DNA of 64,000 nt from Echinococcus granulosus (Eukaryota > Platyhelminthes > Cestoda > Cyclophyllidea > Taeniidae), in contig NW_020170390.1 in the NCBI RefSeq assembly GCF_000524195.1, positions 188,561 to 252,560 on the forward strand. The letters run 5' to 3'. This document shows, piece after piece, positions 1 to 11,100 of the stretch (position 1 is the stretch's first letter; every line of letters begins with the position of its first letter). The position numbers and the translations under genes are program-made. The notes under the pieces were generated by a model. It made no database searches. It saw only the letters and a list, made by a program, of their open reading frames with translations, and was not told the origin of the DNA.

Positions 1-78
1 TAGTAGGTTTCATGCATTGTAACATAACTGCGTCCTCGATTGGTTAGAATATTACTCTGTTGATTAATATTTTTGTAG

Positions 79-872
79 GCAACTGGAGGTCCTTCCTTTC
101 CTCCGAAGCCACTGGTCCTGTCGACGCGGTGGAATTTATCATGCCCCCGGTGGATGAGCTACCACTATCTCTCTCTCAAAATCGGTCTCTAATAATTTCT
201 CGAAGGAAGCGCCATATGGGTTTTACGGAGGATTATCACCCATACAGTGCGTTGTGTGCGTATTTTCAAAAATAACCCAGATCTATGGACTGCTTTGGTA
301 GCTTGGGAACTGCTAAGTAACTTCGTCTGTAGGGACTGTTTAGCCATGTATTCCTCGGAAATTACTATCGGTGGAGTCCGACTACAGTTTCAGAGATACG
401 AAATTTCGTTTTGAGCGCAAATTGTATTTTTTACTTATAATCTTTGAGGTCATATAGTTTTTTGGAGTTCTTTTGGCTATTATGTATTTTAATGACATAT
501 TCGCGCATCAAATGGTTTTCATTGGCTTTCTCCCTGTATTTGTTTAACACGACACCGAGTTTTTGAGAAATGTGTAATAGGTCTTATTGGACTGTTTATT
601 ATTATTTGAAAAGACCGACACGCCGGAAGTGCAACCAAATGCAAAGATCCGTGTCGCCAGCAAAATTAGAATGTTTCCACAGTAAATATCTACTTTCTTT
701 CACAAGCACATAGACATCTTATTTTTATTGGAGCTCACCTTGTTAATTGCCGTTTCAATTCCCCACAGGTCTCGTCGACTCAATGTCCAAATTCTGCTTG
801 CATTCAAATGCAAAACTTCAACGTCTTGAATCTGTGATTGACACTGACATCCACAAGGATCTCTCAAAATAA
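79..872 (+). CDS. 3' end of an unrecognised protein-coding gene (two exons, 5' part outside window)
   Basis: Two segments read as the last exons of a plus-strand gene entering from the left. Exon A (79-246) follows an acceptor in tttttgtag, stays open from a phase-1 entry (starting NWRSFLSSE) and ends at a gtgcgt donor after a HPY motif in phase 1. Exon B (769-872) follows ccccacag, accepts phase 1 exactly and runs SLVDSMSKFC... to LSK and a TAA at 870-872. The joined tail is about 90 residues. It has a basic patch (SRRKRH) in exon A and an amphipathic, probably helical C-terminus (AKLQRLESVID). I do not recognise the family. Support is the matching splice phases and the coding-like composition of exon A. 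The short length and lack of recognisable homology keep confidence low. Confidence 0.4.
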
Positions 873-952
873 CTGATCAAACTATTCGATGTAGGTAATC
901 AACCTTTTCTTGTTTCGGTTAGTCTCAACCTCCCTCCCTTTATGTTGTCTAG

Positions 953-1639
953 AGCTGGGACCAGTTTAGAAGCGGAAACCGTTAGATTAAACCAATGTCT
1001 GGATGTGGCTGGCAGTATTCAGTCTTCAATTACAATGGCATGCTTATTAGAAAAGGCCGTAAGTACTTTGCGTTAAAATTTTCGTGAAATTCATGCCTTA
1101 ACACGAAATGCCTCAAAGCAATTACACTTGTGCGCTTTAATTTTTTATCTTCATAATAACAGCGATTGCTTTTGGTGGTGGAATTCTTACTTTTTGAGGT
1201 TAGTACGCGCCTAAAGATTGTATAGGGTGTCTGTTTGCCTTATTTTTGATAATTGGTCCTAAAACAATTTGTGTTCTTTTAGGAGATACTACTTGCCTCC
1301 CTATCTTTCACTCCGGTGCAAAGAGATGTCTGGTCCAGCTTTATTTTTTATCATTATATGCAAAATACATACGGTTGTAATTTCATTAACTACCTCGGGG
1401 GGAAAATGGTGGGTCGTTTATCTCTGTTTCTGCGTCTTTCACACTTTCTACAGGCAAGTGTGCTCCTGTTCGGAAGTACCTTTGCCTTGCGAGACGCAAA
1501 CCCGGATGCTGTAGGTATTTTGGATGAAGGAATTAAGCGTGTCTATTGCTGTGACATCAGTGAGGTCGGGGCTCCACAGTCTTGTCGAGCCCCTAAGCTT
1601 CAGTTCCTCACTGCGATTAGGAGCGAAAAATGGCTTTAG
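953..1639 (+). other. Possible further exons of unknown identity
   Basis: Downstream of the TAA at 870 lie more coding-like segments with splice-like borders and compatible phase. 953-1058 (after ttgtctag, before gtaagt) encodes AGTSLEAETVRLNQ...LLEKA. 1283-1327 (after cttttag) encodes EILLASLSFTPVQRD. 1454-1510 (after ctacag, before gtaggt) encodes ASVLLFGSTFALRDANPDA. The last three junctions are all phase 0. The first enters in phase 2, which does not fit the exon ending at 872, so this is either a separate gene, an alternative 3' end, or chance. No family recognised. Confidence 0.2.
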
Positions 1640-2110
1640 GGTCACGTAGGAGGAGGGGTAGTCCACACCGGGCTCCCGATTTGCGAGTTGCGGGGTGCAC
1701 GTTGGTGCTTTGCAGCCGGTGAGGCCCAGTTAACTCCGCCAGATTATTTCGCCGGGGGTGGGTACGCTACTCTAGGCTCCGTTACCGAGATGTGACCTAC
1801 TGATGGGATTGTGTGGTTAGTGGCTCTCCAGGGATGGAGTAGCTCTCGGTGGGGACACTGCCCTGGATCTTCACAGGCATCGGGTAGTGGAAGCTGTGGC
1901 ACATGTATTTGGAAGAGGCCTCCGGAGGACCTACCTTTATTCGCCGGCATGGAGGGTTGTAAATAGCAGCAGCGTCCAATTTACAGTCTTCCATGAAGAC
2001 GTGAGAATTTGGTAAAGTGGTGGGGAGTACGTTACTAACGGACGGGGATGGGAGGCTGCTAACAACCTGGAGTACAATGTGGTGAAAGGGGGGGGGGGAA
2101 ACTTAAGCGA
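1640..2110. other. GC-rich intergenic island, possible decayed mobile-element sequence
   Basis: This stretch is clearly richer in G and C than its AT-rich surroundings and carries overlapping minus-strand open frames (1744-1950 and 1797-1994) with no domain I recognise. It ends beside an 11-G run at 2088-2098. The pattern would fit an old transposable-element fragment, but I found no terminal repeats, target-site duplication or recognisable reverse transcriptase/transposase motif. Confidence 0.2.
2088..2098. repeat. Poly-G run of 11
   Basis: Homopolymer of 11 Gs at the edge of the GC-rich intergenic island upstream of RRM2. Confidence 0.85.
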
Positions 2111-2601
2111 AGCATGAAGGCGTAGAGCAAACAACGCTACGAGAAACCAATTGAGATCCTAGGGTGTAGCTGATGTGACTTCGACCATGCAAAGCGATAG
2201 ATGAACCAAAAATTACAGGAATACTATGCCTACAGATTGAAATCCAGAAAGGTAATTTGTTAACAGTAATTGCAGTAGCAGAGAACGAATAGATTTTCTG
2301 GGTTATTGGCCATTTTACATCGTCAGTTGAAAAATATATGGGAAAGCGATTTTGCACAACGACATGAATAAGTGATTTATGTATCGTTCTGATGAGGCGA
2401 TACTATGTGATCTAACGTCTTCTTGGTATATAGGTGCTTGCGTACCGCACACACAGAGTAATTCTATGAAAAATTTTGTACCGCTTTCAAGCAAGTTTTA
2501 CAACTGTATGCTTCCCTTTAAATGTACTCTGCCACAGTTTTATGCAATAAATGAACTTTGCTAGCTTGTTTTATCTTACCACCATGGGCCTCCTAGGCCA
2601 A

Positions 2602-2620
2602 CACGTGCAGGTTATAAAAA
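2602..2620 (+). promoter_or_regulatory. RRM2 core promoter: E-box and TATA box
   Basis: A palindromic E-box CACGTG (2602-2607) sits 5 bp before a TATA-like TATAAAAA (2613-2620). The RRM2 start codon is at 2649, so a start site about 30 bp downstream of the TATA would leave only a few nucleotides of 5' leader. Either the leader is extremely short or another start site is used. Motif-based only. Confidence 0.4.
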
Positions 2621-2648
2621 GCGTACTCTACTTTTCCTGGTGGTCTTG

Positions 2649-3790
2649 ATGGCGTCTGAGGGCAAGGAGAATGTCGTATGTTAATTTCCGTTAGCCTCTG
2701 CAATGAGGTTTTGATAATCCTTTTTGAAGTTTTTTGTGTTTCTAGGCTGTGGAACCTTTACTTGTTCCCAATCCTCGAAGATTCGTTGTGATGCCCATCC
2801 AATATCATGACATTTGGGAGTTTTACAAGAAAGCTGTTGCCTCCTTTTGGACAGTTGAGGAAGTCGATTTGGCGAAGGACCTCACTGATTGGGAAGGCCT
2901 TAATGATGGCGAACGTCATTTCATATCTTATGTTTTGGCTTTTTTTGCAGCCAGTGATGGCATCGTTAATGAAAATCTAACTTTGAACTTTTGTAACGAA
3001 GTCCAAATTCCCGAGGCTCGTTGTTTTTACGGGATGCAAGTCGCCGTCGAAAACATCCATTCCGAAATGTACTCTCTTCTGATTGATACCTACATTAAGG
3101 ATCCAGTGGAACGCGACTTTTTGTTTAACGCCGTTCAGACGCTGCCATGTGTTGCTAAGAAAGCCGATTGGGCTCTTAGGTGGATTGCAAATAGGAAGGC
3201 TCCATACGCCGAGCGGCTAGTGGCATTCGCTGCTGTTGAAGGCGTTTTCTTTTCTGGTTCATTTGCTTCTATCTTTTGGCTCAAGAAGCGCGGTCTCATG
3301 CCAGGCCTCACCTTCAGCAACGAGTTGATCAGCCGGGATGAAGGCCTCCACACCGACTTTGCATGCCTTATTTTTAAACATATTGTCAACAAACCTACGG
3401 CAGAAAGAGTTTATGACATTATGAGGGAGGCGGTTAGCATTGAATGCGAATTTCTCACAGACGCATTACCTGTCAATCTTATTGGCATGAATTGTCGCCT
3501 AATGTGCCAATACATAAGGTTTGTTGCCGATCGGCTACTTACAGAGCTGGGATACGATAAGGTTAGCTTTTAGTTGGCGCTAGTGTTATTCCCACCTTTC
3601 CATTTATGGAGTGAACTCCCTTTTTCAGATATACAAGGATAATAACCCTTTCGATTTCATGGAGAATATCTCTCTAGAAGGGAAGACCAACTTTTTTGAG
3701 AAGCGTGTCGCAGAGTATCAACGTGCCGGCGTCATGTCGCGCATGAGAGGTGAAGACACTCACAAGTTTACTACTGATGAGGATTTCTAA
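2649..3790 (+). CDS. RRM2: Ribonucleoside-diphosphate reductase small subunit (R2)
   Basis: Class Ia ribonucleotide reductase R2, which supplies the tyrosyl radical for dNTP synthesis in complex with the R1 large subunit in the cytosol. Exons 2649-2675, 2746-3561 and 3629-3787 plus TAA 3788-3790; both introns are about 70 bp, GT-AG and phase 0. Product 334 aa. Di-iron ligands by alignment to mouse R2: D80, E111, H114, E174, E208 and H211; radical tyrosine Y118 in HSEMYSLL. The C-terminus HKFTTDEDF is the tail that docks on R1. ATG 2649 is chosen because exon 1 (MASEGKENV) joins in frame just upstream of the conserved core. The N-terminus is about 55-60 residues shorter than mammalian R2 but keeps a KEN tripeptide at residues 6-8. 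All catalytic residues are present, so the gene looks functional. Confidence 0.97.
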
Positions 3791-3802
3791 GTGTTTTTTG
3801 TA

Positions 3803-3825
3803 ATTAAATTTTTGTAACGATTAAA
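3803..3825 (+). terminator. RRM2 polyadenylation signals
   Basis: Two ATTAAA hexamers (3803-3808 and 3820-3825) lie 12 and 29 nt after the RRM2 stop codon. ATTAAA is the commonest variant of AATAAA. This implies a very short 3' UTR. No canonical AATAAA is seen closer. Confidence 0.45.
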
Positions 3826-3849
3826 GCCTTTACCATTCCCCTATGAGAG

Positions 3850-6800
3850 TGTCTGTGGCTGCTGCGATCTTGCCTTGACCCAGGTGAAGCCTGGAAGTCA
3901 GTTTTGTAATTCGGGGAGCGATCATGGTGTCTGAAAGGCTTGAGAGAATATTATTTAGAATGGTGGGCTCTGCCCTCAGGCACCGTGTCCTGGCTTTGGG
4001 ACCATTTTCCAGGGAAGGCAGCACGGCGCCTTTGCCGCTACGACGAGTATTGGGCGGTCGTCTGTGTTGAAAGGCAGTAATGGGGTTGGGATTACGGCAT
4101 TTTTTAAACATATCTTTGCTAACAAGTGATCTTCGTCGTATACTAAGTCAGCGTGGGTCTTGACGAATGCAGCCCCTGGTGGGGTTTGTTAAATTCAGTC
4201 GATTACTTATTTAGGTGTAAAATATGCGATGAATGTTTTTGAATAAAGCCAGGTCTCGAACACTTGGAATAATTTGAAATAATACTGCTGTGTTCCTGAG
4301 GCTTTGCTGGCGCATCAACACCACGATCTCGGGACTTGTGATTTTACGGGTGTTTTTTGTGACTGGTCTCCTATTAGGACCCAAGTGCAGCAAGTTGCAT
4401 GCCTAACTGACTTCGTGGGTCATGCCCAAGTCCTTACTCCATGACGTCATTTTCGCGCACTCTCAGTGGATTGGCTCTACCACATGCCATCCCGGCCTGC
4501 GCAAATCGTCCATCAAGGCTGCGAACCAACCCCCAAAGGCACTAGATCTAGGGAAGTCCCTTGCCGCATCTTTAGACGATGCAATTGAGCACCTACTTCA
4601 GACATTTTGGGGCAGTGAACTGTACCTATCTTATGAATTCGCATTTAATGGAGTTGAAAATTCATCTTATAACTCAATGTACATCTCAATTATCTAAAAC
4701 ACCCATGTTTTTCGCTCGAAAATAACCACTACCAGTGGTGAAATAGGTTCAAAGGCACACTTCTTTATGAAGGAAATAAACTTAGCGATGCTCTACTCAA
4801 TATCTGCGACAAATACCTACTTCCAACCGACCCAGTTCACAGCAGTTTTTAAAAGCTTGACATTTCTTGAACTAAAGCTACGCTTTACAATTAATTCGTC
4901 CGGTCAGAAATGGTTGTATCAGTAAAGAGTGATTTTAGTCAGCATTTCAAGTAGCAGTACCGATGGAATGAAATTTGTTTTCTGGAAAAGAGAGTGTGTA
5001 GAATTCAGGCTTTAAATCTGGCGCGATTCGACAGATGCATCCAACCCATGTTCGCCTTCAATGGATGATTGGAAGACCGACTTTTTGTAAATGTTCTATC
5101 TTACTACAGCTGAATATACTTTCCCAAGAATTCAAATTACGCGGGGATCCGCAGTTTCGGATGATTGAGTACACCTCCATTGCTGAAAATGGACGGAAAT
5201 ATAATTAACATATGATCACACATATGCCAACAATACCCGGCGGGCCGATCAATGTTCCCTCCTTCGTGCACATTCCGGGCCTTCCACCTGTGATTGGCAG
5301 TGAGGAGGGGTCTTCCACAAGTGGATAACGGCTCATGGCCTTTGTTCAACTCCGACGGATTGAGCCCGCCGCCTTTTGGCAGCCTCAGTCGCCACGTGTT
5401 ACGAAATCCATCGAGTACTGCTCCATCGGCTGCAGGTGAGTGCAAGTTGCCCCCCAAAGCGATCGGGGCACTAGCGGTGCTCCAAGTTCCTCGTTGAGGG
5501 AAGTGAGTTTATCAATCATGCAAGATTGGTGAATTGGGAAGTTAAGCAAGTAGTATGGAACACCTTAAAAACGATTGTTAGCTCGTCTTTAAAGTGAGGT
5601 GCTGTCGTGTGTAAGCATCGCGGTAATTCATTGCTCATTCAAGTCACATCATATAAATGTGTAGCATACTAATCTGACAGAAATGGAGCTATTGGTCATA
5701 CCTAGACCACTAGTCCTGATCTAATCCCATAACTCCTCACTATCAGTTTTATACCCTACGCATTAAAATCACTTCCACTCTTAATATAGATATAACTCTG
5801 CTTAACTTCCTAAGCGGTCCATCCAAAATTTATCAAAAACAAATGAAAGTCATGTGGAGCTAAAGTAGGAAATGAAAAGCCGCCTTTGCCCACGTCTAGA
5901 CGTGTATCCTCGTTGATGGATGCTAGGCCCACCGACCCCGGATGCTGGCGTCGCCTTGCTCAGGCTCAATTGGGGTCGCAAATTACACAGTCCGGGTGGT
6001 ACGGTTTTACCATGGAATTATTTTAACACTTCAAGGGCAGGAAATGGTCCAACGTATCACGTGACCCACATTTGTTTACTAACCCGTCACTCAAATAAAT
6101 TTCTATGATCGGATTTCAGTCTTACCTTTTTTCACAACTATGGGAAGTCTTTTACGGTAGCATTTTCCTCTGCACAATAAAATGGAAGGAAATGTAGTGT
6201 ATTGTACTTCAAAAAACCCACTAAGCGGCTGCATTACATGTATCTATTGCGATTTTTGTGGTTTAAGTAATGCGGGCGTGGATTGAGACAGCCGATAAGA
6301 GGGGAATAATTTGAAATTGAATACATGCGTTGCAGCATATGCACAAATAAACCCTTGGGGGTACGGACTCGTCGATGGGGCCAATACAACCTACAGTTAC
6401 GACAACAGTGATTCTACCATGAAAGTGCTTCCATGCGGCGACGGTCGCGACTTGAGTTGAATCAATCATAAGAAACAGGGAAGCAAATTAGTGGTCAAAA
6501 GTAGGTTTCTTTTGGATATTTGCGATCATATTCTTGAACAAGCATATTGATGCAATTTAAGCGCGCACATATTAAAGGATAATTTTTTCTCATTTTTAGC
6601 TATACTCGTTGGGAATTAATGCACGCAATAAGGCAAAATTACCTGTAAATTGAGACGGCTTTTGGTACCACAGATCTTAGGGCACGCACTTATTCCAAAA
6701 TTCTCCATGAAGAACAGTTTTCGTGGTATACGAAACCGTAAAGTCATTTAAATTTTGTCGCCGATTTCGCTGCGTGGAATTAATGTTATTTGAGCAAATG

Positions 6801-8170
6801 CTTGCTAAAACTCATTGCAATTCTTTAACCTCTTATTTAACTGCCGATTTTGGTCGCGGGAAGCTTAAGTGCTCCACTATTGTACCTTCACCACTGAGCC
6901 TGTGATCCGGGCCTTTCCAGTAGGCTCAAGCCCTACTATACGCAACAACACATATTCTGCCAGATTATTGTCATCTTTCGTGTTCAGAGAAGTCTCAAGG
7001 CGCTACATTACCTGTGTATCCTATCCTAGAATCCAGATTTTATATGATAATTTGAAGGTGTTATATTTCACTGTGGAAAATTAATTGTGGACCCAAAAGA
7101 AAAGTTCACTAAATACTTACAATTCAAGCATTACCTGAACCCCGATTACTCCCATTAAATAAGAAAATATTTCTGAGAATGATATGACGCATAATAAAGC
7201 GTCAGCATACTTCAACACACTTAGAACGTTTATGGACAAGTGACGCCATTAACCTCGTACAAGCAAAGCGCGATCAGTACTGGACGATATCGATGTTGTG
7301 GTCAATGTCATTTCATTGAGGAGGCACTTCGGTCTCTGCAGTTTGTACACTTGTTTGATAGAATGGTTCTCCACCCACTCGCACAGCCCCTAATCCTCAC
7401 ATAAATTTATAATATAATATTCTTTTACATTAGTGTGCCCCATTACGGTTCCAGAGATTTGTGGCGCCCCATGTCTATCTTAAATTCGCATTAAGCCAAA
7501 GTTCTGTTGAGGAACGCACACAACTAACATACAGTAGAGTCAAAAGGTCACTGGCATGATCTGGAGGCCATATCATAGAGCAGAGGTCAGAGTACCCGCG
7601 GAGTTCGGGATGCAGCTAAAATAAGTTCTAAATCACCATATAAATACACCGTTTGTGCAGTTGCATTGCCTTGTAGGACCAGGAGAAACAGACACATGTT
7701 AGTGCTCACGTACCCCTATAATATATGTATATTTTTGATACACCTTAAGGATAGCAACAAAGCGAGCCCTAAAAAGGGAAGGTGGAATTGCTGCACTCAC
7801 TATTTTACCGATGACAAATTAGGAGCAAATGCGTTTGTTTAAGACGACGCTCAGGTAAAACAAAATAATTAGGTATGTAGGCGAAATCATTTTTGCTTAA
7901 CGCAGCAAGAAGTAGTGCAGTGAAAATATTATATTTGAGGCGAACTTGTTTGAATGACTGGTCTAATAGGTCTTCATCCCTAAACAGACCAATCAGCGTT
8001 CTAGCACAGCTTGTTTGCCACTTACTGTCCTGGTTTGATGGTCTGTTGGGTCTCTACTACTCTGAGAAGACCATTTTTACCGTGGAGGGCATTACATTTT
8101 ATGACACTTGTCTCAAGTTAATGTTCTAAGGTTAGTATTATCCTTGGTTCTCTCAGTTACGCACGCAGTT
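3850..8170. other. Intergenic DNA between RRM2 and MLK
   Basis: No gene is supported here. The DNA is mostly AT-rich with several GC-richer patches (about 3850-4110, 4480-4570, 5220-5490, 5920-6010, 6330-6450). These contain short open frames on both strands but no recognisable domain or splice pattern. They may be eroded repeats; I could not align them convincingly with one another by eye. Confidence 0.4.
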
Positions 8171-8190
8171 GTGGCAAAAATTCGGCAATA

Positions 8191-11100
8191 ATGTCGGCAA
8201 TCACTGCAAGCATTTCGAAACCTCAGTCTTCTTCGCATCGGGCTGTGGCTTTACTTAAATACCGGCCGAAATGTGATGACGAACTTTGTCTCACCACTGG
8301 CCAAGCAGTTCAGGTTATCTATGTGTGATACTTTTTCGTTTTTCAGAAGCGTTATATACCATTGCGGTCTTTGGGCCTTATTGCTTTTCCATCTTTCTAT
8401 GTGAAGTAATGTTTAGGTATGTCTTTACTTAGCATAAATGATGACCAAATTTGGCCTTGGGACTTCATTCACATTTTTGGCCCATGTTTATTACTTTACA
8501 CACTCCACTAATTTTTGGTTAGTTTACCATTGCCTGACATGTTTATTTTTAGGAGGAATTTTGGTTTTTTGGGACGGCGAATCATTTGCGTTATTCACCA
8601 AACCTGACCAGAAATGTGTTCACTTACATTTATCTAGTCGTTGAAATTTTGCCTCTTTGAGTAAACATGCATCCTGATTAAGCCCAACTTTATTTTTAGT
8701 TTTCACATGTCTCGCTTTTTGTTAGGTTTTATCTATCGATCCTAAAGTGTCAGGAAGTGAGGGTTGGTGGGTTGGCCAGGACAGTTACGGGAAAGTCGGT
8801 GTTTTCCCCGCCAACTACGTTCAGCTCCAGGTGGCTAGCCCTGAAAGTGATGACAACCGTCTCCAAAGCTACTGTAATCTGTCAGAGGGACATAACTCCT
8901 CACTGCGGGACTCTTCTTGCTCCTTTCCCATGGATGGAACTCTTGTCCCCAACCGTGTTCCTACACCACTTTTGCTCACGGACTCAGTACGTGGAACCGG
9001 AGATGGCGATGGAGATTTTCGGATACGTCAAAACGGCAAGGTCGATGATTTGAAGGAAAGCTTGTCACATCTACGGGTCATTAAATTTGAGGACATCAAA
9101 CTTGGGGAGGTAAGTGGCTCTTTCCTTTTCCGTCATTTGATTTTCTGAGACGTATGCCAACATCTTTGCATAATTCGTGGCTATTAATTATGGATACTCA
9201 ACTCCTGCATATTTGATACCTTAATTTCATGCCTGATCCGTTATCATGTCGACTTTTATCAAATGTGACGATAACTCATCGAATGTAAAGTGAAGTGTTT
9301 CTTCATTCCTTACTTTTTCGTCCGATGTAACTAGCCTTTCATGCTTTTTTATTAAGTGCATGGAAAGAGTCAAACTTTTTTGTGGTAATTCTGCATCCCT
9401 AAGCGAGGCATTTGACTGGTATGATTTTCTTAAAACGCTTGAATTTAAACTGTCAATAGTTTACCGCGCATCGACTAGTTAGTGACTACAGCAATGTGCA
9501 ATCTTTCGGCAGGCGCCTTGATTAAAACATGCCGACTTCACCGGACAGATATATCTCGTGGTTGTTGAATGCATTCTTGCTAAAAATTGGTGCCCTTTTC
9601 ATTTTTGATCTTGATAAAGTAAATTCATCCATAATTGCCTCATCACCGCATCATTTTTGAGATGGTTGCCTCATATTGTTTACGCGCTGGAGAAGCATTT
9701 CTACCTCTAAATTTGAATTGGAGTGTTGATTGTGGTTTCCTTCCAGATCGCACGACCTATGCGTATTCCATACATTTAAAGTATGGAGGTAATTGAAGGT
9801 TGCCTCTTTCTAGATAGGAGCCACGCGCACTCGCGTGTGCATCACCGGTTGGATGGATGGGGATTATGCATGCAAAGTGCGCACAATCTAAATTAACTTT
9901 GGTAAACGTGTACTTACAAGCACTTGCTTAAACACCAGAAGGGATTGAAATAACAGGAACTTAGTGTCATTTCAAAGTCTATTTTCAGAAATCAGTGGCA
10001 AAACTGTTTACGGTTATAATCCTTGTCTGGAGGTGTTTTATGAGCATTGCAGTAGTGCATAAATCATGCAAAATTGGACGTACATTTCTTGATTACTTTG
10101 CCCCTTTTAGCTAAGTGCGTAGTCATTCAATAATTTCGGGATCCTACCTTTCGAAGCTCGCCGTTTTTGTGTCTTGAATAGGTACATTGAAACGTAAGCC
10201 GAAAATGCGAGCTTCATTGAAAGCTACATTGTCGCTATATTTCCGGTTTCCACTTAGGTCTGCCGGTGTTTGCTCAATTCTGTGGGTTGCTATTTTGCTA
10301 AAATGTTTGTTTTCTTTTCCCACATCACATCACAGCTTACCCTGAATTTGTTTGTCTTAACAAAGGCGGCTAAACCCTTTTATTTTATGCACATTCATGT
10401 AAGCGCATGTATATTATCTGCTTACGCGCACAAAACGGTATTTACACGCAATGCTTCAAGCGTGGCTTTGGATACCCACTTTTACTACTTTCCTATATTT
10501 AACGGTGGAAGTTTCAAAACCAGACTTGTTCTCAGTTCCGTGAATGTGTATAATTTCCATCCATCTTCTCGAGGCGGTATTTACTGCAAATGAAATACAA
10601 AACTCACCCATTAATTGAACGCATGAATCTAGAATATGTGATTTATTAAGTGATGAAATGTCAATTTTATTTGAAAATGTATGATATTACATACACTAGG
10701 ATTCTGTTGGGATTGAACTTGTCTAAGTTGTTACCCATATTTTTGGTGCTACAAAATTGATGCCTGATCGAAGCTGATTTCCATAGTTGAGTACCTGTTA
10801 ATTATAGCATTCAAACAATCATTAACCTTCTTCAAAAGTTTAGCTCAGGCACACTTTCAAATGCCCTTTAAGCTCAAGTAAAACTATGACAGACTTTTCT
10901 CCTCTAGTTCATTTTGATTCTGAAATGCGCAACATTGCAGTGGTTTTGATGGAGCAAGGTCGTTTGATTTGTCTTTGGTGCAGTACTATTTTTTGGTAGG
11001 TTCCGGTTAGTTATGATGAATTATTGTAATACACAAGTCTTTGAAGTTACTTTAAATAATTGGCACTTAAAAGATACTGAAGTTTTTTCTTCATTTTGGC

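Noticed and set aside
5137..5497. Overlapping open frames on both strands in a GC-rich patch
   Set aside because: Overlapping frames on opposite strands with low-complexity composition; no family resemblance and no splice signals that fit.
7570..7640. Possible sixth copy of the interspersed repeat family
   Set aside because: Only short, gapped similarity to one block; the ordered ACCAAAAC end is missing.
8438..8644. 68-codon hydrophobic open frame in MLK intron 1
   Set aside because: It lies between two exons that join in frame without it; T-rich intron sequence translates as hydrophobic residues.
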